From: Cichorium intybus
Taxonomy: Eukaryota > Streptophyta > Magnoliopsida > Asterales > Asteraceae
Length of the DNA: 64,000 nucleotides
Direction: 5' to 3'
NCBI GenBank assembly: GCA_023525715.1
Contig: CM042016.1
Span: forward strand, 82,976,882 to 83,040,881
A program made the translations under genes and the position numbers. Positions within the stretch are counted from its first letter, which is position 1. Every line of letters starts with the position of its first letter. Below are positions 23,272 through 36,540 of this stretch, piece by piece. Under the pieces are notes generated by a model that saw only the letters and a list, made by a program, of their open reading frames with translations, had not been told where the DNA came from and made no database searches.

Positions 23272-26200
23272 CTAGACACAATTATATAGTGTCTATTATT
23301 GTTATATAGTGTGTATTATTTTATACACTCTATAAGAGTCCCTAATGTACTATAAATAAGACATTTGCCAAATGAATAAGATGAGAGCTTGTTTGTTTGA
23401 ATTTTTGAGTGCCCTCAAAATTCTCTTTGTTGAAGTCTTATACTTTTGAATAGCAAAGTCGGGTATCCACGAGTAATCACAAGCATACATCGATAATCAC
23501 ATAGAATCATCACGCAAGCATCAGTCAGGTACATCTCTTATAATCTTTCCCGATTCAAAAGTTTAGATTCAAAATAATGCGTATTATTATGTTTTAAAAC
23601 TACGAATAAAACAAATCAAGCAACAAAAATCATCACAAACATACACACGCACACAAACCCATATAATAATAATAATAATTAGAACGATAATTCAAATCAA
23701 AATAATATATAATTAATAACAAAAATATATAGTACCTAACTAGCACGTAGATATGCATATCCTCACCATTTCATAAAATATTACACAAAAAAATACTTTA
23801 TGACTATATAATCTTGATCGATTTCGGTTTGTGTGCGTGTGTATGTTTGTGATGATTTTTGTTGCTTGATTTTTTGTATTCGTAGTTTTAAAACATAATA
23901 ATATGCATTATTTTGAATCTGAAATTTTCAACCGGGCATGATTATAAGAGATATACCTGACTGATGCTTGCATGACGATTCTATGTGATTATCGATGTAT
24001 GCTTGTGATTACTCGTGGATACTCGACTCTGCTATTCAGAAGTATAAGATTTCAATAGAGAGAACTTTGAAAGCACTCAATAATTCACACAAACAAGCTC
24101 TCATGTTATTCATTTGGCAAATGCCTTATTTATAGTACATAAGGGACTCTTCTGGAGTGTTGAAAATAATACACGCTATATTACAATAATATACACTACA
24201 TAATTGCGTCTAGCAGTTACAAAAAACACAAAAATAAAATATTACATAATGATGAAGATGATGAGGGAGGGGTCACCAAATATTCTTTTGTCAAATCCCA
24301 AATCCTCACTAGAACGATAATTCAAATCAAAATAATATATAATTAATAACAACAATATATAGTACTTAAACTAGCATGTAGATTGTGAGATCATTTCTCT
24401 AAAATATTTTATGACTAGGTAATCTTGATCGATTTCGATTTGTGTGCGTGTGTATGTTTGTGATGATTTTTGTTGCTTGATTTGTTGTATTCGTAGTTTT
24501 AAAACATAATAATATGCATTATTTTGAATCTGAACGTTTAAATCGGGCATGATTATAAGATAGGTACCTGTCTGATGTTTGCGTAATGATTCCATGTGAT
24601 TATCGATGTATGCTTGTGATTACTCATGGATACTCGACTCTGCTATTCAGAAGTATAAGACTTCAACAGAGAGAACTTTGAGAGCACTCAAAAATTCACA
24701 TAAACAAGCTCTCATCTTATTCATTTGGCAAATGCCTTATTTATAGTATATTAGGGATTCTTGTAGAGTCTATAAAATAATACATGCTATATAACAATAA
24801 TAGACACTACATAATTGTGTCTAGCACTGACAAAAAAGGCAAAAACAAAATATTACATAATGATGAAGATGATGTGGGAGAGTCACCAAATATTCTTTTG
24901 TGAAATGGTGAGGATTTGGGATTTGATAAAACAATATTTGGTGACCCCTCCCTCATCATCTTGATCATTATGTAATATTTTATTTTTGTCTTTTTTGTAA
25001 GTGCTAGACACAATTATGTAGTGTCTATTATTGTTATATAGTGTGTATTATTTTATAGACTCTAGAAGAGTCCCTAATGTACTATAAATAAGGCATTTGC
25101 CAAATGAATAAGATGAGAGCTTGTTTGTGTGAATTTTTGAGTTCTTTCAAAGTTCTCTCAGTTGAAGTCTTATACTTCTGAATAGCAGAGTCGGGTATCC
25201 ACGAGTAATCACAAGCATACATCGATAATCACATAGAATCATCACGCAAGCATCAGTCAGGTGCATCTCTTATAATCATGCCCGATTCAAAAGTTCAGAT
25301 TCAAAATAATGCATATTATTATGTTTTAAAACTACGAATACAACAAAGCAAGCAACAAAAGTCATCAAAACATACACACGCACACGATTTGGAATCGGCA
25401 TGATTATAAGAGATGTACCTGACTGATGCTTGCGTGATGATTCTATGTGATTATCGATGTATGCTTGTGATTACTCGTGGATACCCGACTCTGCTATTCA
25501 GAAGTATAAGACTTCAACTGAGAGAACTTTGAAAGCACTAAAAATACACACAAACAAGCTCTCATCTTATTCATTTGACAAATGCCTTATTTACAGTATA
25601 TTAGGGACTCTTCTAGAGTCTATAAAATAATACACGCTATATAACAATAATAGACACTAGATAATTGTGTCTAACGCTTAAAAAAAGACAAAAATAAAAT
25701 ATTACATAATGATGAAGATGATGAGGGAGGGGTCACCAAATATTCTTTTGTGAATTGGTGAGGATTTGGGATTTGACAAAAGAATATTGGGTGGCCCTCC
25801 CTCATCATCTTCATCATTATGTAATATTTTATTTTCGTCTTTTTTATAACTGCTAGACACAATTATGTAGTGTTTATTATTGTTATATAGTGTGTATTAT
25901 TTTATAGACTCTAGAAGAGTCCCTAATGTACTATAAATAAGGCATTTGCCAAATAAGATGAGATCTTGTTTGTGTGACTTTTTGTGCTCTCAAAATTCTC
26001 TCTGTTGAAGTCTTATACTTCTGAATAGCAGAGTCGGGTATCCACGAGTAATCAAAATCGTACATCGATAATCACATAGAATCATCACACAAGCATCAGT
26101 CAGGTACATCTCTTATAATCATGCCCGATTCAAAAGTTCAGATTCAAAATAATAATATATAGTACTTAACTAGCACGTACATTGTCAGATCATTTCTCTA

Positions 26201-29200
26201 AAATATTTTATGACTATATAATCTTGATCAATTTCGGTTTATGTGCGTGTGTATGTTTGAGATGATTTTTGTTGCTTGATTTGTTGTATTCGTAGTTTTA
26301 AAACATAATAATATGCATTACTTTGAATTTAAAATTTTGAATCGGGCATGATTATAAGAGATGTATCTGACTGATGCTTGCGTGATGATTCTATGTGATT
26401 ATCGTTGTATGCTTGTCATTACTCGTGGATACCCGACTCTGTTATTCAAGAGTATAAGAGTTCAACAGAGAGAACTTTGAAAGCACTCAAAAATTCAAAC
26501 AAACAAGCTCTCATCGTATTCATTTGGCAAATGCCTTATTTACAGTATATTAGGCACTCTTCTAGAGTCTATAAAATAATACACGCTATATAACAAGAAT
26601 AGACACTAGATAATTGTGTCTAGCACTTACAAAAAAAACAAAAAAAATATTACATAATGATGAAGATGATGAGAGAGGGTTCACCAAATATTCTTTTGTG
26701 AAATGGTGAGGATTGGGAATTTGACAAAAGAATATTTGGTGATCCCTCCCTCATCATCTTCATCATTATGTAATATTTTATTTTTGTCTTTTTATAAGTT
26801 CTAGACACAATTATGTTTTAAAAGTACGAATACCACAAATCAAGCAACAAAAATCATCACAAACATACACACGCACACAAACCCAAATAAAAATAATAAT
26901 AACTAGAACGATAAATCAAATCAAAATAATTGATAATTAATAACAACAATATATAGTACTTAACTAGCACGTAGATTGTCAGATCATTTCTCTAAAATAT
27001 TTTATTACTATATAATCTTGATTGATTTCAGTTTGTGTGTGTGTATGTTTGTGATGATTTTTGTTGCTTGATTTGTTGTATTCGTAGTTTTAAAACACAA
27101 TAATATGCATTATTTTGAATTTGAAAATTTGAATCGGGCATGATTATTAGAGATGTACCTGACTGATGCTTGCGTGATGATTCTATGTGATTATCGATGT
27201 ATGCTTGTGATTACTCGTGGATACCCGACTCTGCTATTCAGAAGTATAAGACTTCAACAGAGAGAACTTTGAAAGCACTCAAAAATTCACACAAACAAGC
27301 TCTCATCTTATTCATTTGGCAAATGCCTTATTTATAGTACATTAAGGACTCTTCTAGAGTGTATAAAATAATACACGCTATATAACAACAATAGATACTA
27401 CATAATTGTGTCTAACACTTACAAAAAGACAAATAAAATATTACATAATGATGAAGATGATGAGGGAGGGGTCACCAATTATTCTTTTGTCAAATCCCAA
27501 ATTCTCACTAGAACGATAATTCAAATCAAAATAATATATAATTTTTAACAACAATATATAGTACTTAACTAGCACGTAGATTGTGAGATCATTTCTCTAA
27601 AATATTTTATGACTATATAATCTTGATCAATTTCGGTTTGCATGCGTGTGTATGTTTGTGATGATTTTTGTTGCATGATTTGTTGTATTCGTAGTTTTAA
27701 AACATAATAATATTCATTATTTTGAATCTGAACTTTTAAATAAGACATGATTATAATAGATGTACTTGACTGATGTTTGCATGATGATTCTATGTGATTA
27801 TCGATCTATGCTTGTGATTACTCGTGGATACCCGAATTTGCTATTCAGAAGTATAAGACTTCAACAGAGAGAATTTTGAGATCACTCAAAAATTCACACA
27901 AACAAGCTCTCATCTTATTCATTTGGCAAATGCCTTATTTATAGTATATTAGGGACTCTTCTAGAGACTATAAAATAATAAATGTTGTATAACTATAATA
28001 GACACTACATAATTGCGTCTAGCACTTACAAAAAGGACAAAAATAAAAAATTTCATAATGATGAAGATGATGAGGGAGGGGTCACCAAATATTCTTTTGT
28101 GAAATAGTAAGGATTTTGGATTTGACAAAAGATATATTTGGTGACCCCTCCCTCATCATCTTCATCATTATGTAATATTATATTTTTGTGTTTTTTGTGA
28201 GTGCTAGACACTATTATGTAGTGTCTATTATTGTTATATAGTGTGTATTATTTTATAGACTCTAGAAGAGTCCCTAATGTACTATAAATAAGGCATTTGC
28301 CAAATGAATAAAATGAGAGCTTGTTTGTGTGAATTTTTGAATGCTCTCAAAATTCTATATGTTGAAGTCATATTCTTATAAAGAGCAGAGTCTTGTATCC
28401 ACGAGTAATCACAAGCATACATCGATAATCATATAGAATCAGCATACAAGCATCAGTCAGGTACATCTCTTATAATCATGTCCAATTCAAAATTTCAGAT
28501 TCAAAATAATGTATATTATTAAGTTTTAAAACTACGAATACAACAAATCAAGCAACAAAAATAATCACAAACATACACACGCACACAAACCCTAATAAAA
28601 ATAATAATAACTAGAACGATCATTCAAATCAAAATAATATATAATTAATAACAACAATATATAGTACTTAACTAGCACGTAGATTGTCAGATCATTTCTC
28701 TAAAACATCTCTTATAATCATGTCCAATTCAAAATTTCAGATTCAAAATAATGTATATTATTAAGTTTTAAAACTACGAATACAACAAATCAAGCAACAA
28801 AAATAATCACAAACATACACACGCACACAAACCCTAATAAAAATAATAATAACTAGAACGATCATTCAAATCAAAATAATATATAATTAATAACAACAAT
28901 ATATAGTACTTAACTAGCACGTAGATTGTCAGATCATTTCTCTAAAATATTTTATGACTATATAATGTTTGATCGATTTCGGCTTGTGTGCATGTGTATG
29001 TTTGTGATGATTTTTGTTGCTTGATTTGTTGTATTCGTAGTTTTAAAATATAATAATATGCATTATTTTGAATCTAAAATTATGAATCATGCATGATTAT
29101 AAGAGATGAACCTGACTGATGCTTGCGTGATGATTCTATGTGATTATTGATGTATGCTTGTGATTACTCATGGATACCCGACTCTGCTATTTAGAAGTAT

Positions 29201-29312
29201 AAGACTTCAACAGAGAGAATTTTAAGAGCACCCAAAAATTTACACAAACAAGCTCTCATCTTATTCATTTTGCAGATGCCTTATTTATAGTACATTAGGG
29301 ACTCTTCTAAAG
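23272..29312. repeat. Pararetrovirus intergenic-region array, segment 3
   Basis: Sense TATAAATA boxes at 23351, 25083, 25932 and 28283. Reversed TATTTATA boxes at about 24127, 24738, 25588, 26537, 27329, 27936 and 29282 (those at 25588 and 26537 mutated to TATTTACA). Head-to-head joints at about 24900, 25755, 26700 and 28100. Direct reversed-reversed joints (CTCACTAGAACGATAATTC) at about 24305 and 27505. Tail-to-tail joints near 23655, 26880 and 28597, with truncated versions at 25386 and 26150. One sense unit stops before its TATA at about 26815. There is no coding capacity. Confidence 0.85.
28464..28947. repeat. Tandem duplication of 242 bp inside the array
   Basis: 28464-28705 and 28706-28947 appear identical by eye and share private variants not seen in other copies (TGTCCAATTCAAAATTTC, AATGTATATTATTAAG, CCCTAATAAAA, CGATCATTC). 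The duplicated block spans a tail-to-tail joint, so it is a later event than the array joints. Confidence 0.8.
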
Positions 29313-31200
29313 TGAAACGCCCTTATTTCTTGGAAGATAGAAATTCTAAAAATTTTAAACTTTTTATTTCATTTTCAGAGTAAGCTAAGTTGGAAGTGAA
29401 ATATATCTGGGTATACTAGCGTACAAACATGAGCATTACTTTATTACATCAAAAGACTATCTTCCAAAATGCATCTTCCTTCCAGAATTTCTATATTTGG
29501 CCTAGGGTATCTTAGCTCTACCCTTGCTAGTCCCCATTATAGCTCTTGAACCTGGATACACGTCGATTTATAAAAAAGGTAAGGCTTTACGCCTGGTGAG
29601 CTCATGAGTTTATGGAATAATAAAATATTCAAAAATCCTTGATCAAATGTAAATTTTGGTAATATCAAAAATATATAGTGTTTCTTATAGTTTAAGAAAA
29701 CTCATTTCTATATCAATAGTTTACATGTTCCAGTTATATTGCCAATAATCACAAACTTGTTTTCGTTGAATCTGTAACCCTTTGCGGCTTCCGTTAGAAC
29801 ATCCATAAACCTTGGCGGGTTTTCCGGTATGAATGAAATAGCACAAAGCAATTTCATCGACCGTTGGGCTGATTTCAGCATCCCCCCGGATCAGTGGGAG
29901 TGCGGTCTTGGAGTCGGTGGTACCTCCGGACTCTATGCCTATCACCCGAGTCATAGCTTGCAACTACAACTCTGATGTCATCCGTGACATCAAATGGGCG
30001 CTACCCATGTAGATATTTCGAGTCGACCGAATCTTTCAGTAGAGTAACCATGCGTTGCCGAGCATATCTCCTTGTAACATTTAACTCATAATTTCATTCA
30101 TTTTAATCGATAATAGCACATAATGGAATAAGCGTTTGTTTTATAAATAAAACATTTTATAAAAGAATTTGTTTTAAACTTTCCAAGTATACATATTATT
30201 GAATAAAAATCCAATATTAGTAATTTGCTGCAATCAATATTCTTTTAAAACATGATATGTCTAAAAACGTCATTGATACCAAACATTTTAAAGATGTATA
30301 ACCATCAAAAATAATATAATTTTGACGTGTACCCAGTTTGGGAAAATTCAACATGACTCACCTGGAACAACGCATATATGTGTCACTTCCTGAATAGCCC
30401 CTATGGTGACTTCTCGATCTAAATGGTTAAAATAGCGTCTAACGTTACCGGTTGAATAATCACAAGTTAAAATATAACTAATAATATTTCGGTTATATAA
30501 TAACGTTATTACTAGTTATTTCGTATACCCCACGGTTTCAATATAGAAATGGTTACCAACCGAAAAGCATACTTTGTAGCTAATATTATTTTCGTTATAT
30601 ACAAACATATTACTAATAATTTTATATATCTTGTTGGTTTAATATAAAAGTATTTACCAACCGAAAAGCATAATCTATAATATAACTAATAATATTTTCT
30701 GTATACCGCATCGGTCTAATATGAAAATAGATGCCAACCGTATAAACGTAACTTATAATGTAACTATAATAATTTAGTTATATAATAACTTTTATGAATT
30801 ATTTTCTATAATTCGTGGGTATAAAAATAGTCACCGACCAAATAAACGTAAGTCATAATATAACTAATGATATATTAGTTATAAAATAACATATTTCAAA
30901 ATAAGTTTAAACGGACAAAATTGATGTGGTTAATAATTATAACATTAATGTGATTATAAAAATAGACCAACGTCTTAAATTTATAATCATACCCACAACT
31001 GAAAAACAATTAATTATAAAAAAACATCATAAAATAAACAAAGTACCTTTAATTATGTTATGTCGTATGCTTCCATAATTCCCTTTCTAATTTTTTTTCT
31101 TTATAATGATACTATTCATTTGAACTTAACGAAGATACCCATATTCTTCTATTACTTAAAACCCGTCATTTTTTGGTATGTAACATGGACACTTCCTTTT
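29313..31200 (-). mobile_element. Left part of probable solo gypsy LTR
   Basis: AT-rich, without genes. On the plus strand it shows AAGGTAAGGCTTTACGCCTGG and TGAGCTCATG near 29580-29610, and repeated words around ACTAATAATATTTCGGTTATAT and ACCAACCGAAAAGCATA (30460-30860) forming a degenerate direct repeat. The minus-strand frame at 29721-29963 has no recognisable domain. The right boundary is approximate. Confidence 0.4.
30440..30900. repeat. Degenerate direct repeats of about 110 bp
   Basis: The cluster ATAACTAATAATAT ... GTTATATAATAAC ... ACCAACCGAAAAGCATA recurs four times with heavy divergence (about 30476, 30570, 30680 and 30760). It is non-coding and lies within the LTR-like left arm of the nest. 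Confidence 0.5.
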
Positions 31201-33092
31201 GTTTGATGTAACGCGGATCTTTCCCGGATCCGGGTCGTTATATGGATCCGGATGACTCACCGCTAAATTTGACGTTTCTCGATTTTATTTACAATTATGT
31301 GGAATTCCCGTCACTCACATGAACTGCATCGATCGGCAGAGGAGGTAACATCACGCTTAAAATTTTCCTTCTTCTTTCCGTTTCTGTGAATGTTCGGTAG
31401 CCGATTTAGGGGTTATCGATGTTATTGTTTACGATTCTGTTTCTGAAATTGGTTTTTTTTGGATTTTCTTCTGGGTTTTACGTATGTAGAAATGGAGGAA
31501 AATATCAATAATGGAGTTGAAGAACAAGAAGCGAAAATGGAACACAGTCGATCTTTACGCCATGGAGATCCGATTGTAGCTGAAGCTCGGTGTCGGTGGG
31601 TTCTGCGACTTTGCATGCCTTCAATTTCCGATTCCTTTCGATAATCTTTGTCGTGTCCGTTTCGTTCTCACTCGATTTGTTTCCTCGTTTTCCCCTTTTT
31701 GACCGTCTGTTACTCGACACCGCCCACCGCCGAACCCTTCGAAGAATCTGCAACCTGCCTGTGTATCTCATATCGTCTCCTCGAAATTCCTTCTTTTGAT
31801 CGATTCAACTCACAACAACAGGTTGGTGGTCGACTCTTGTATTTTTTGTTTGTTCTATTGTTTGTATGTGTTATAAAATTCTCTGATTTTAACATTGTTT
31901 GAGCTTTCATCTGTTGACAATCCATGTTTAACAATTTTCTTGGAATCTTGTGAACGTATGTCGCCACCGGTGACCCAAACATATCGATTTCTGAATGAGA
32001 TTCATAGGTAATTTCTTTGGGTTTTTAAGAATTTGATTTATTCTAATTGTTGGGGCTTAGGTTTTGAACATCAATTTTGTTCTTTATAATTTGTTTTTTT
32101 AATGTATTAGGTTTCTATTCATCGTTGTTTTATGTTCACGGGCTGTTGAGACGATTACTATAACCTCGACACTTCCACTTTCAGTTTCGTTTACTGGGAT
32201 TTTTTACGTTTTGGTGGTTACTTTGTAATTTTTCCATTCCTAATGATCAAAGGGTTTAGAATTTAATTTGCTTTGTGTTATTTTAGTGGTTCCAACACTC
32301 TATTCATTAGTCATTCTCCTCCACCTTCTGGTTCCGATCATCTCCATCAACTCCCATAGATTTTCCAAAATACTGCCAATCATCTAAAGTTCTAATCCCA
32401 ACATTAATTTTGTTTTAACAAGCATTTATGCAAGTAAGATTTGGTAATTTTTCATTCCGGTTTATTTTATTTCATTATCTTTTTAATTCCACGACTATAT
32501 TAATAAGAATATTTCTTTTTGAAGGTACGACAAGCTCCATGGTGATAATTGTTACAGTTGTTATCGAGCCCAACAAGGATTTAAGCATCTTCAATTTCAT
32601 CCTAAATCCTACTAGGTAAGCTAGAGAAGCTGGCTAATTTTTTCTTGTATAAAATGCATAAGCTTCAAATGACTAGGCCTTTTGACTATTGTCAACTACT
32701 TTACGATTTCTTACAAACATTATGGACTTTTAAATGATTAGAAGGTGTTTGATGTATTACTTGGTGTCATGTTCTGTTTAATGTTACCTAGAAAAAAGCT
32801 TAGTTTCTTTCATTGTGATGTTGTTTTGTCAGGCCATTAAGATGTTATTTGGGAGTAAGCAATTTAGATCTGATGGGACTCCGAAAAATGAGATAGAAAT
32901 ATGTGAAATTACCTGAACTATCAAGTATGTTTCTATTTATAGCTGTTTTGTCCAATATTTAATATAACTTGTGATCTTTGTTGTTCTATTCTTCAGAAGG
33001 AACATGATTCAAAAGAGTTCTATTGATTCTGCATCGAATGATCATAATGGTTATACCCTCAACATCATATATAGAAGGTCAGATGATAAGCA
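31200..33092 (+). pseudogene. Captured gene fragments, exon-like, unidentified
   Basis: Several stretches look like former exons because coding-like sequence is bounded by splice-like signals. One starts ATGGAGGAAAATATC at 31491. One at about 32525-32616 ends in CCTACTAGGTAAG. One at about 33000-33092 follows TTCTTCAG and is interrupted by copia-3. T-rich intron-like DNA separates them. I cannot assign a protein family with confidence. They lie between LTR-like DNA and a Helitron-like end, which fits gene capture, but an old host pseudogene is also possible. Confidence 0.35.
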
Positions 33093-35939
33093 TGTTAGAA
33101 TCGAGACACTTAGCATACGAACACGAAACTCACACACTCAGCTCACAAATTAAGAACACAAGCATTTTACATGGTTCGGATTCGGTGTCAATCCTACATC
33201 CACGGGCACAACTAGATTTTATTTAAATGAGGAGATTACAAGAGATACACACTCAATCTTTGCATGTATTGTGTGTTGTGGTGCATGTTGTTCTTCAACT
33301 AATGACCTATTTATACATGTAAGAAGTTAATGTGAAATGAAGAACTTGGAATGAGGCTACCAAACTTATTAGGCTACCAACCATTCACCAACCTTTGAAT
33401 AAATCTTCAAAATATTCACATTCACCTAACAATCTACCACTTGAAGATTTTGAACATCTCTCATTAATCTCCTAACATAACAAGTCTTCCAAGCTTCCAG
33501 TTCCCAAGAACAAGCTAAGACTCAGTCAAATTCCCTTAGTTGTAGCCGCCCCTCATCTTCAAGTACTAGAAGGGCCAGTTGAAGCTCCCACTAGCTCCAA
33601 CTCAGCCGTGGCTAATCCCACCACCGACTCATCCTCTGTCTCAACCGGTTTGGACACTCCACCAGCTCCAGAGATACACCGAGGACCACTAACACTCTCC
33701 AAACTTTGCAAACTTCCAACAGGAGAGAATTTTTTTTCTGTCTTAGTCTTCAAAACCCAACAGCTCTTTATAACTGTACCCGGAACACACCCCGTGCTCC
33801 CACTGTCACAAAATCCCCTTAATGGTTTAGACTTTCCGACTCGTTCAGCTAACATCCCCTTGGCTCCAGAATTCATGTTTGCAAAATGAACTCTCTTAGC
33901 ACTAGATTTAGCGAACTAGATTTTGCCATGCTTAACCGGGACGGTCATACTTCCCTCAGCAGGTACCTCAACCATATACAATGACCCACGCTTCATACCT
34001 TGAGCAATCACCGAATTTCTATTGACCACCCTCCATTTACCACCACCAAACCTTACTTCCAGTCCTTGTTTATCCAGCTGACCAACAGAAATCAATTTCT
34101 TCTTCAGCTCCGGAATCACCCTGACATTCTTCAGGTTCCATGTAGTTCCCAATGAAGTAACCAGATCAATATCTCCTATGCCCATTACTTGAAGCATCTA
34201 GTCATTTGCTAACCGTACCTTCCCAAAATCTCCTTCTTTTAGATTCACCATCGTTTCTCCGTTGTCCATGGCGTGAAACGAAGCCCCTGAATCCATGACC
34301 CAAGAGTCTACACAGTTTTCCATACTGAGTATCAATGCATCTTCCTGATAAACATTCTCAGCACCAACACTGTTTAATTCTTTCTTTGGACATTGACTCT
34401 TAACATGTCCCACCTCTTGGCAGTTCCAGCACTTCACATTCTTCCAAGTTCTAGATGAACTTCTTCCTCGGCTCCCACTGTTCCTGCTATTCCTTCTACC
34501 TCTGTCCATATTCAATAACGCAGAAGAAGATGATCCACCTTGATTTTTTCGTCTGATATCCTCGCCTAAAACCAAGTCTCTAACCCCTTCAAAAGTCATA
34601 ACACTAGCTCCTACGGAGCTAGTAACAGCCATAACTGTTCCGGACCAACTATTAGGTAGTGAAGCTAGCAGCAGTGCAGCTTGAGTTTCATTATCAAATT
34701 TAATTCCCACAGATGATAATTTGGACAGAATTGAATTTAGATTGTTAATGTGAACCGTAACAGAACTTTCCTCATTCATCCTTGTAGTGAATAACTCCCT
34801 CATCAAGAACACCTTGTTAGCCGTCGACGGTTTCTCATACATGTTCGTCAGAGCATCCATCATACCACGCGCCATGGTTTAATTCATGATGTTGAAAGCG
34901 ACGCTCCTTTCCAACGACAAAGTAATAACCGCCTTAGCTTTCTTGTCCTTTGAGTTCCACGCATCTTCAGCAACTTTTTCCATTTTCTCCGGCTTGTCTC
35001 CAAGTACCACGTCTAAATCTTTCTGACATAGCAATGCTTCTAATTGCATTTTCCACCAGCTAAAGTCAGAACCGTTGAACTTCTCGATTACAATCTTGTC
35101 TTCAGCCATTACGACAACAAGAAACAACTCGAGACAATTTTGCAATTTTTCTGAGACTTCAGGGACCTGTCTTGCAATTTCCTGGAAGTTCAGGGACTTG
35201 TTTTGCAATTTTCGGAACTCCAGGACCTGTTTTGCAATTTTCTGAAAAAATCTGCTACAGTACTGCTACAGGAACAGCTGCAGTGAACTGCTACAGGAAC
35301 GCTACAGGAACGCTACAGTATCGTCTTCTTCGACGCTACAGTGTCGTCTTCTCCGGCGAAACTCCGGTGCTACAGTGTCGTCTTCTCCGGCGAACTGGTT
35401 TTTCCGGTCACTATTCCGGCGAACGTTTGGCCGGCGATTTGGAGGTCTTCCGGTGGTCGAAAAAATCCAAAAAATATATTTTCGGAATCTGCGGAACGAG
35501 ACCTTTCCAATGGCGTAAACCAAAATCGTTTTTGAAAAAAAAAAATCGACCAAAAACAGAAAATCACCCTCTGGAGCTATACCAAGGCTCTGATACCACT
35601 TGTTAGGATCGAGACACTTAGCATACGAACACGAAACTCACACACTCAGCTCACAAATTAAGAACACAAGGATTTTACGTGGTTCGAATTCGGTGTCAAT
35701 CCTACATCCACGGGCACAACTAGATTTTATTTAAATGAGGAGATTACAAGAGATACACACTCAATCTTTGCATGTATTGTGTGTTGTGGTGCATGTTGTT
35801 CTTCAACTAATGACCTATTTATACATGTAAGAAGTTAATGTGAAATGAAGAACTTGGAATGAGGCTACCAAACTTATTAGGCTACCAACCATTCACCAAC
35901 CTTTGAATAAATCTTCAAAATATTCACATTCACCTAACA
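33093..35939 (-). mobile_element. Copia-3, gag-protease-only LTR retrotransposon
   Basis: 2847 bp with two 339-bp LTRs (33093-33431 and 35601-35939) and a perfect 5-bp target duplication AAGCA (33088-33092 and 35940-35944). The minus-strand PBS (TGGTATCAGAGCC, complement at about 35586-35598) abuts the right LTR, and a purine tract (TTCAAGTGGTAGAT) abuts the left. By eye the LTRs differ at four positions, all in the first quarter of the plus-strand sequence. The internal region codes only gag and the start of protease, so the element is non-autonomous and recent. Confidence 0.9.
33559..35208 (-). pseudogene. Copia-3 gag-protease frame with three stops
   Basis: One minus-strand frame from about 35208 to 33559, broken by TAA at 34876-34878 and TAG at 34198-34200 and 33913-33915. 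The likely start is MAEDKIVIEKFNGSDFSWW (ATG near 35109). Gag features: SWWKMQLEALLCQKDL, then MMDALTNMYEKPSTANKVFLMRELF, a Ser/Arg-rich linker, and the knuckle CWNCQEVGHVKSQC. Protease: WVMDSGASFHAM and the following VRVIPELKKKLISVGQL and VINRNS-like region typical of the pre-integrase segment. It ends in a Gly/Ser-rich tail. Integrase and RT never appear. The gene would supply capsid only. Confidence 0.8.
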
Positions 35940-35944
35940 AAGCA

Positions 35945-36004
35945 ACCTCTTTATATCTAAACCATGAGTCACCCTATTATGTATGCACACCAACTTATCT
36001 CTTC
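35945..36004 (+). other. Continuation of exon-like DNA after copia-3
   Basis: Short stretch between the copia-3 target duplication and the foldback element, presumably continuous with 33092 before those insertions. Too short to interpret. Confidence 0.3.
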
Positions 36005-36007
36005 TTA

Positions 36008-36419
36008 AAGGCTGTTTGAATGTGTGTTTCCAAAGTGCTTTTTAGCTTTTTGGCTTTTCAAAAAGTCAATAAGCTGAAAAGAGTGTTTGGGTAACAATAA
36101 GCACTTTTTATTTTAGCTTTTCAGCAAAGGTGGAAAAGCTGTTTTCCAAAAGCTCCATATTCTTGGCTTTTTAAATAGAAAATAGCTTTTTACTTGCAAA
36201 ATGACAATAATGCCCCAAACAATATGTAAAAATGTCATTTTTAGTCATTTTACATATATAAAAGCTTATCCAAACACTTTTTAAACCAATATTAATTTTT
36301 CCCACCACATAAGCTTAACCAAACACTTTTTTAAAAACTACTTTTTAAAAAGCCAGAAGCTCATAAACACTTTTGCCTAAAAATGCTTGTAAGTTAAATA
36401 AGCTTATCCAAACAGCCCC
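36008..36419. mobile_element. Foldback MITE with TTA duplication (PIF/Harbinger-like)
   Basis: The ends are inverted: AAGGCTGTTTGAATG at the left, and GGGGCTGTTTGGATAAGC as the complement of the right end. TTA stands at both flanks (36005-36007 and 36420-36422). The interior is rich in AGCTTTTT and AAAAAGC words that pair with each other. A 3-bp TTA duplication and non-coding 412-bp length fit a Tourist-like element. A hAT-derived MITE is the alternative. Confidence 0.65.
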
Positions 36420-36422
36420 TTA

Positions 36423-36540
36423 TACTTTTGTTGAAGTAATTGGTGTTGCTGATAGTGCTCAATCCATTTGTGCAGATATTGTGACCAAGTTTGGTGATAC
36501 ATTTGGGATGCCAAAAGAGAGATCTACTTTTTAGGATTAA
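36423..36540 (+). pseudogene. Fragment resembling replication protein A 14-kDa subunit (RPA3)
   Basis: 36432-36533 reads VEVIGVADSAQSICADIVTKFGDTFGMP before running into a stop. This resembles the C-terminal segment of plant RPA3, the small OB-fold subunit of the single-stranded-DNA-binding RPA complex. Only one exon-sized piece is present and it ends in TAG. The MITE directly upstream interrupts whatever preceded it. The basis is recognition of the motif; no alignment was run. Confidence 0.5.

Noticed and set aside
35172..35606. Plus-strand open frame of 144 codons
   Set aside because: It is antisense to the copia-3 leader and gag, with low-complexity CTACAGGAACG-type repeats and no domain.
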